From a virus, in IMG/VR virus record IMGVR_UViG_3300032086_004221, positions 1 to 20,632 of that record: DNA of 20,632 bases; one strand, 5' to 3'. A model generated the notes under the pieces. It saw only the letters and a list, made by a program, of their open reading frames with translations, searched no databases and had not been told where the DNA came from. This document shows positions 20,481 through 20,632 of the stretch, piece by piece. The position numbers and the translations under genes are program-made. Position 1 is the stretch's first letter, and the number at the start of each line of letters is the position of its first letter.

Positions 20481-20517
20481 AAAAAATTCCCTGTAAGAAT
20501 TATATCCTACAGGGAAT
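20481..20517 (-). terminator. Strong rho-independent terminator after the beta-barrel-like gene
   Basis: ATTCCCTGTA (20486-20495) and TACAGGGAAT (20508-20517) form a perfect 10-bp stem with a 12-nt loop; on the minus strand six or more T follow. It lies 23 nt after the stop codon at 20540 and should isolate the exported-protein gene from the next genes. Confidence 0.92.
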
Positions 20518-20539
20518 ATCTAGTCAAGTAATAAACCTA

Positions 20540-20632
20540 TCAGAAGGAATACTTCAGACCCAGTTTACCACCAACACCAAAGTCATCATCATCTTCGGCA
20601 GTCAGGAAGGAAACCTCTCCATAGACTCCAAG
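20540..20632 (-). CDS. Beta-barrel-like exported protein, C-terminal part (cut by window edge)
   Basis: Only the last 30 residues are present: LGVYGEVSFLTAEDDDDFGV followed by GGKLGLKYSF. Alternating hydrophobic strands, an acidic turn and a final aromatic Phe are the hallmarks of an outer-membrane beta-barrel end recognised by the Bam machinery. As I remember them, cyanophages encode short secreted proteins with this ending (GVYGEVSF, LKYxF). The gene at 1-79 may begin a second member of the same family. Its function is unknown; a change of the host outer membrane is possible. Confidence 0.7.
   Translation of the reverse strand, partial: LGVYGEVSFLTAEDDDDFGVGGKLGLKYSF

Noticed and set aside
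1-20632. The signal-peptide start at 1-79 and the barrel end at 20540-20632 could be one gene on a circular 20.6-kb molecule.
   Set aside because: Joining the ends gives 79 + 93 = 172 nt, which is not a multiple of three, and the joined frame reads unrelated residues. The two are separate genes on a longer genome.
1-20632. tRNA genes, CRISPR arrays, insertion sequences and integrase genes.
   Set aside because: No cloverleaf with a CCA-type acceptor, no regularly spaced repeats, and no transposase or recombinase motifs were seen on either strand.

Overview
The window looks like part of a T4-like cyanomyovirus genome, most plausibly from a phage of Prochlorococcus or marine Synechococcus. The reasons are two high-light-inducible (Hli) chlorophyll-binding proteins, a SleB-type cell-wall hydrolase, short cyanophage-type hypothetical genes, 2-oxoglutarate/Fe(II) oxygenases, an AT-rich sequence, and genes packed on one strand with ATGA, TGATG or 17-nt overlaps. 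Every supported gene is on the minus strand, so transcription runs from high to low coordinates. No tRNA, CRISPR array, insertion sequence, integrase or virion-core gene is visible, and no gap exceeds 300 bases.

Layout in transcription order. (1) 20632-19860: the C-terminal end of an exported beta-barrel-like protein with a strong terminator, then two small hypothetical genes and a second terminator. (2) 19882-4920: a sigma70-like promoter followed by a gap-free gene cluster of about 15 kb for nucleotide sugars and glycans. It holds GDP-mannose 3,5-epimerase, a truncated GT11 remnant, a SAM-methyltransferase-like protein, a nucleotidyltransferase, a small cupin, a RuBisCO-like protein (RLP), a small GDPD-like protein, a GT2, a 2OG oxygenase, a DUF616 protein, a second methyltransferase-like protein, a CgeB-like glycosyltransferase, a PhyH-type dioxygenase, a DegT-type aminotransferase, a GT42-like protein, a GT-A protein, a GalE-like epimerase, a second GT2, a GT11 and a GT25. 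(3) 4923-3883: a compact operon of six small genes, hli, 28 aa, 73 aa, 49 aa, hli and 44 aa. A consensus TTGACA-17-TATAAT promoter precedes it and a terminator closes it. Four of the six are absent or mis-started in a simple long-ORF scan. (4) 3934-216: a second operon with SleB hydrolase, hypothetical genes, a nucleotide-sugar epimerase, a 2OG oxygenase with an HxE triad, and a terminator. (5) 167-1: regulatory palindromes and the signal-peptide start of another exported protein.

The most unusual part is the overlapping block methyltransferase / nucleotidyltransferase / cupin / RLP / GDPD-like at 18590-15198. The RLP keeps the carbamate-lysine and metal ligands of RuBisCO but has a tyrosine where carboxylases have the loop-6 lysine. 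Its setting is a surface-glycan operon, not carbon fixation or methionine salvage. I infer a phage-borne route to an unusual activated sugar or polyol (phosphodiester-linked or otherwise), using RuBisCO-fold enolate chemistry. The RLP and GME genes are visibly richer in GC than the genes between them, which suggests separate acquisition.
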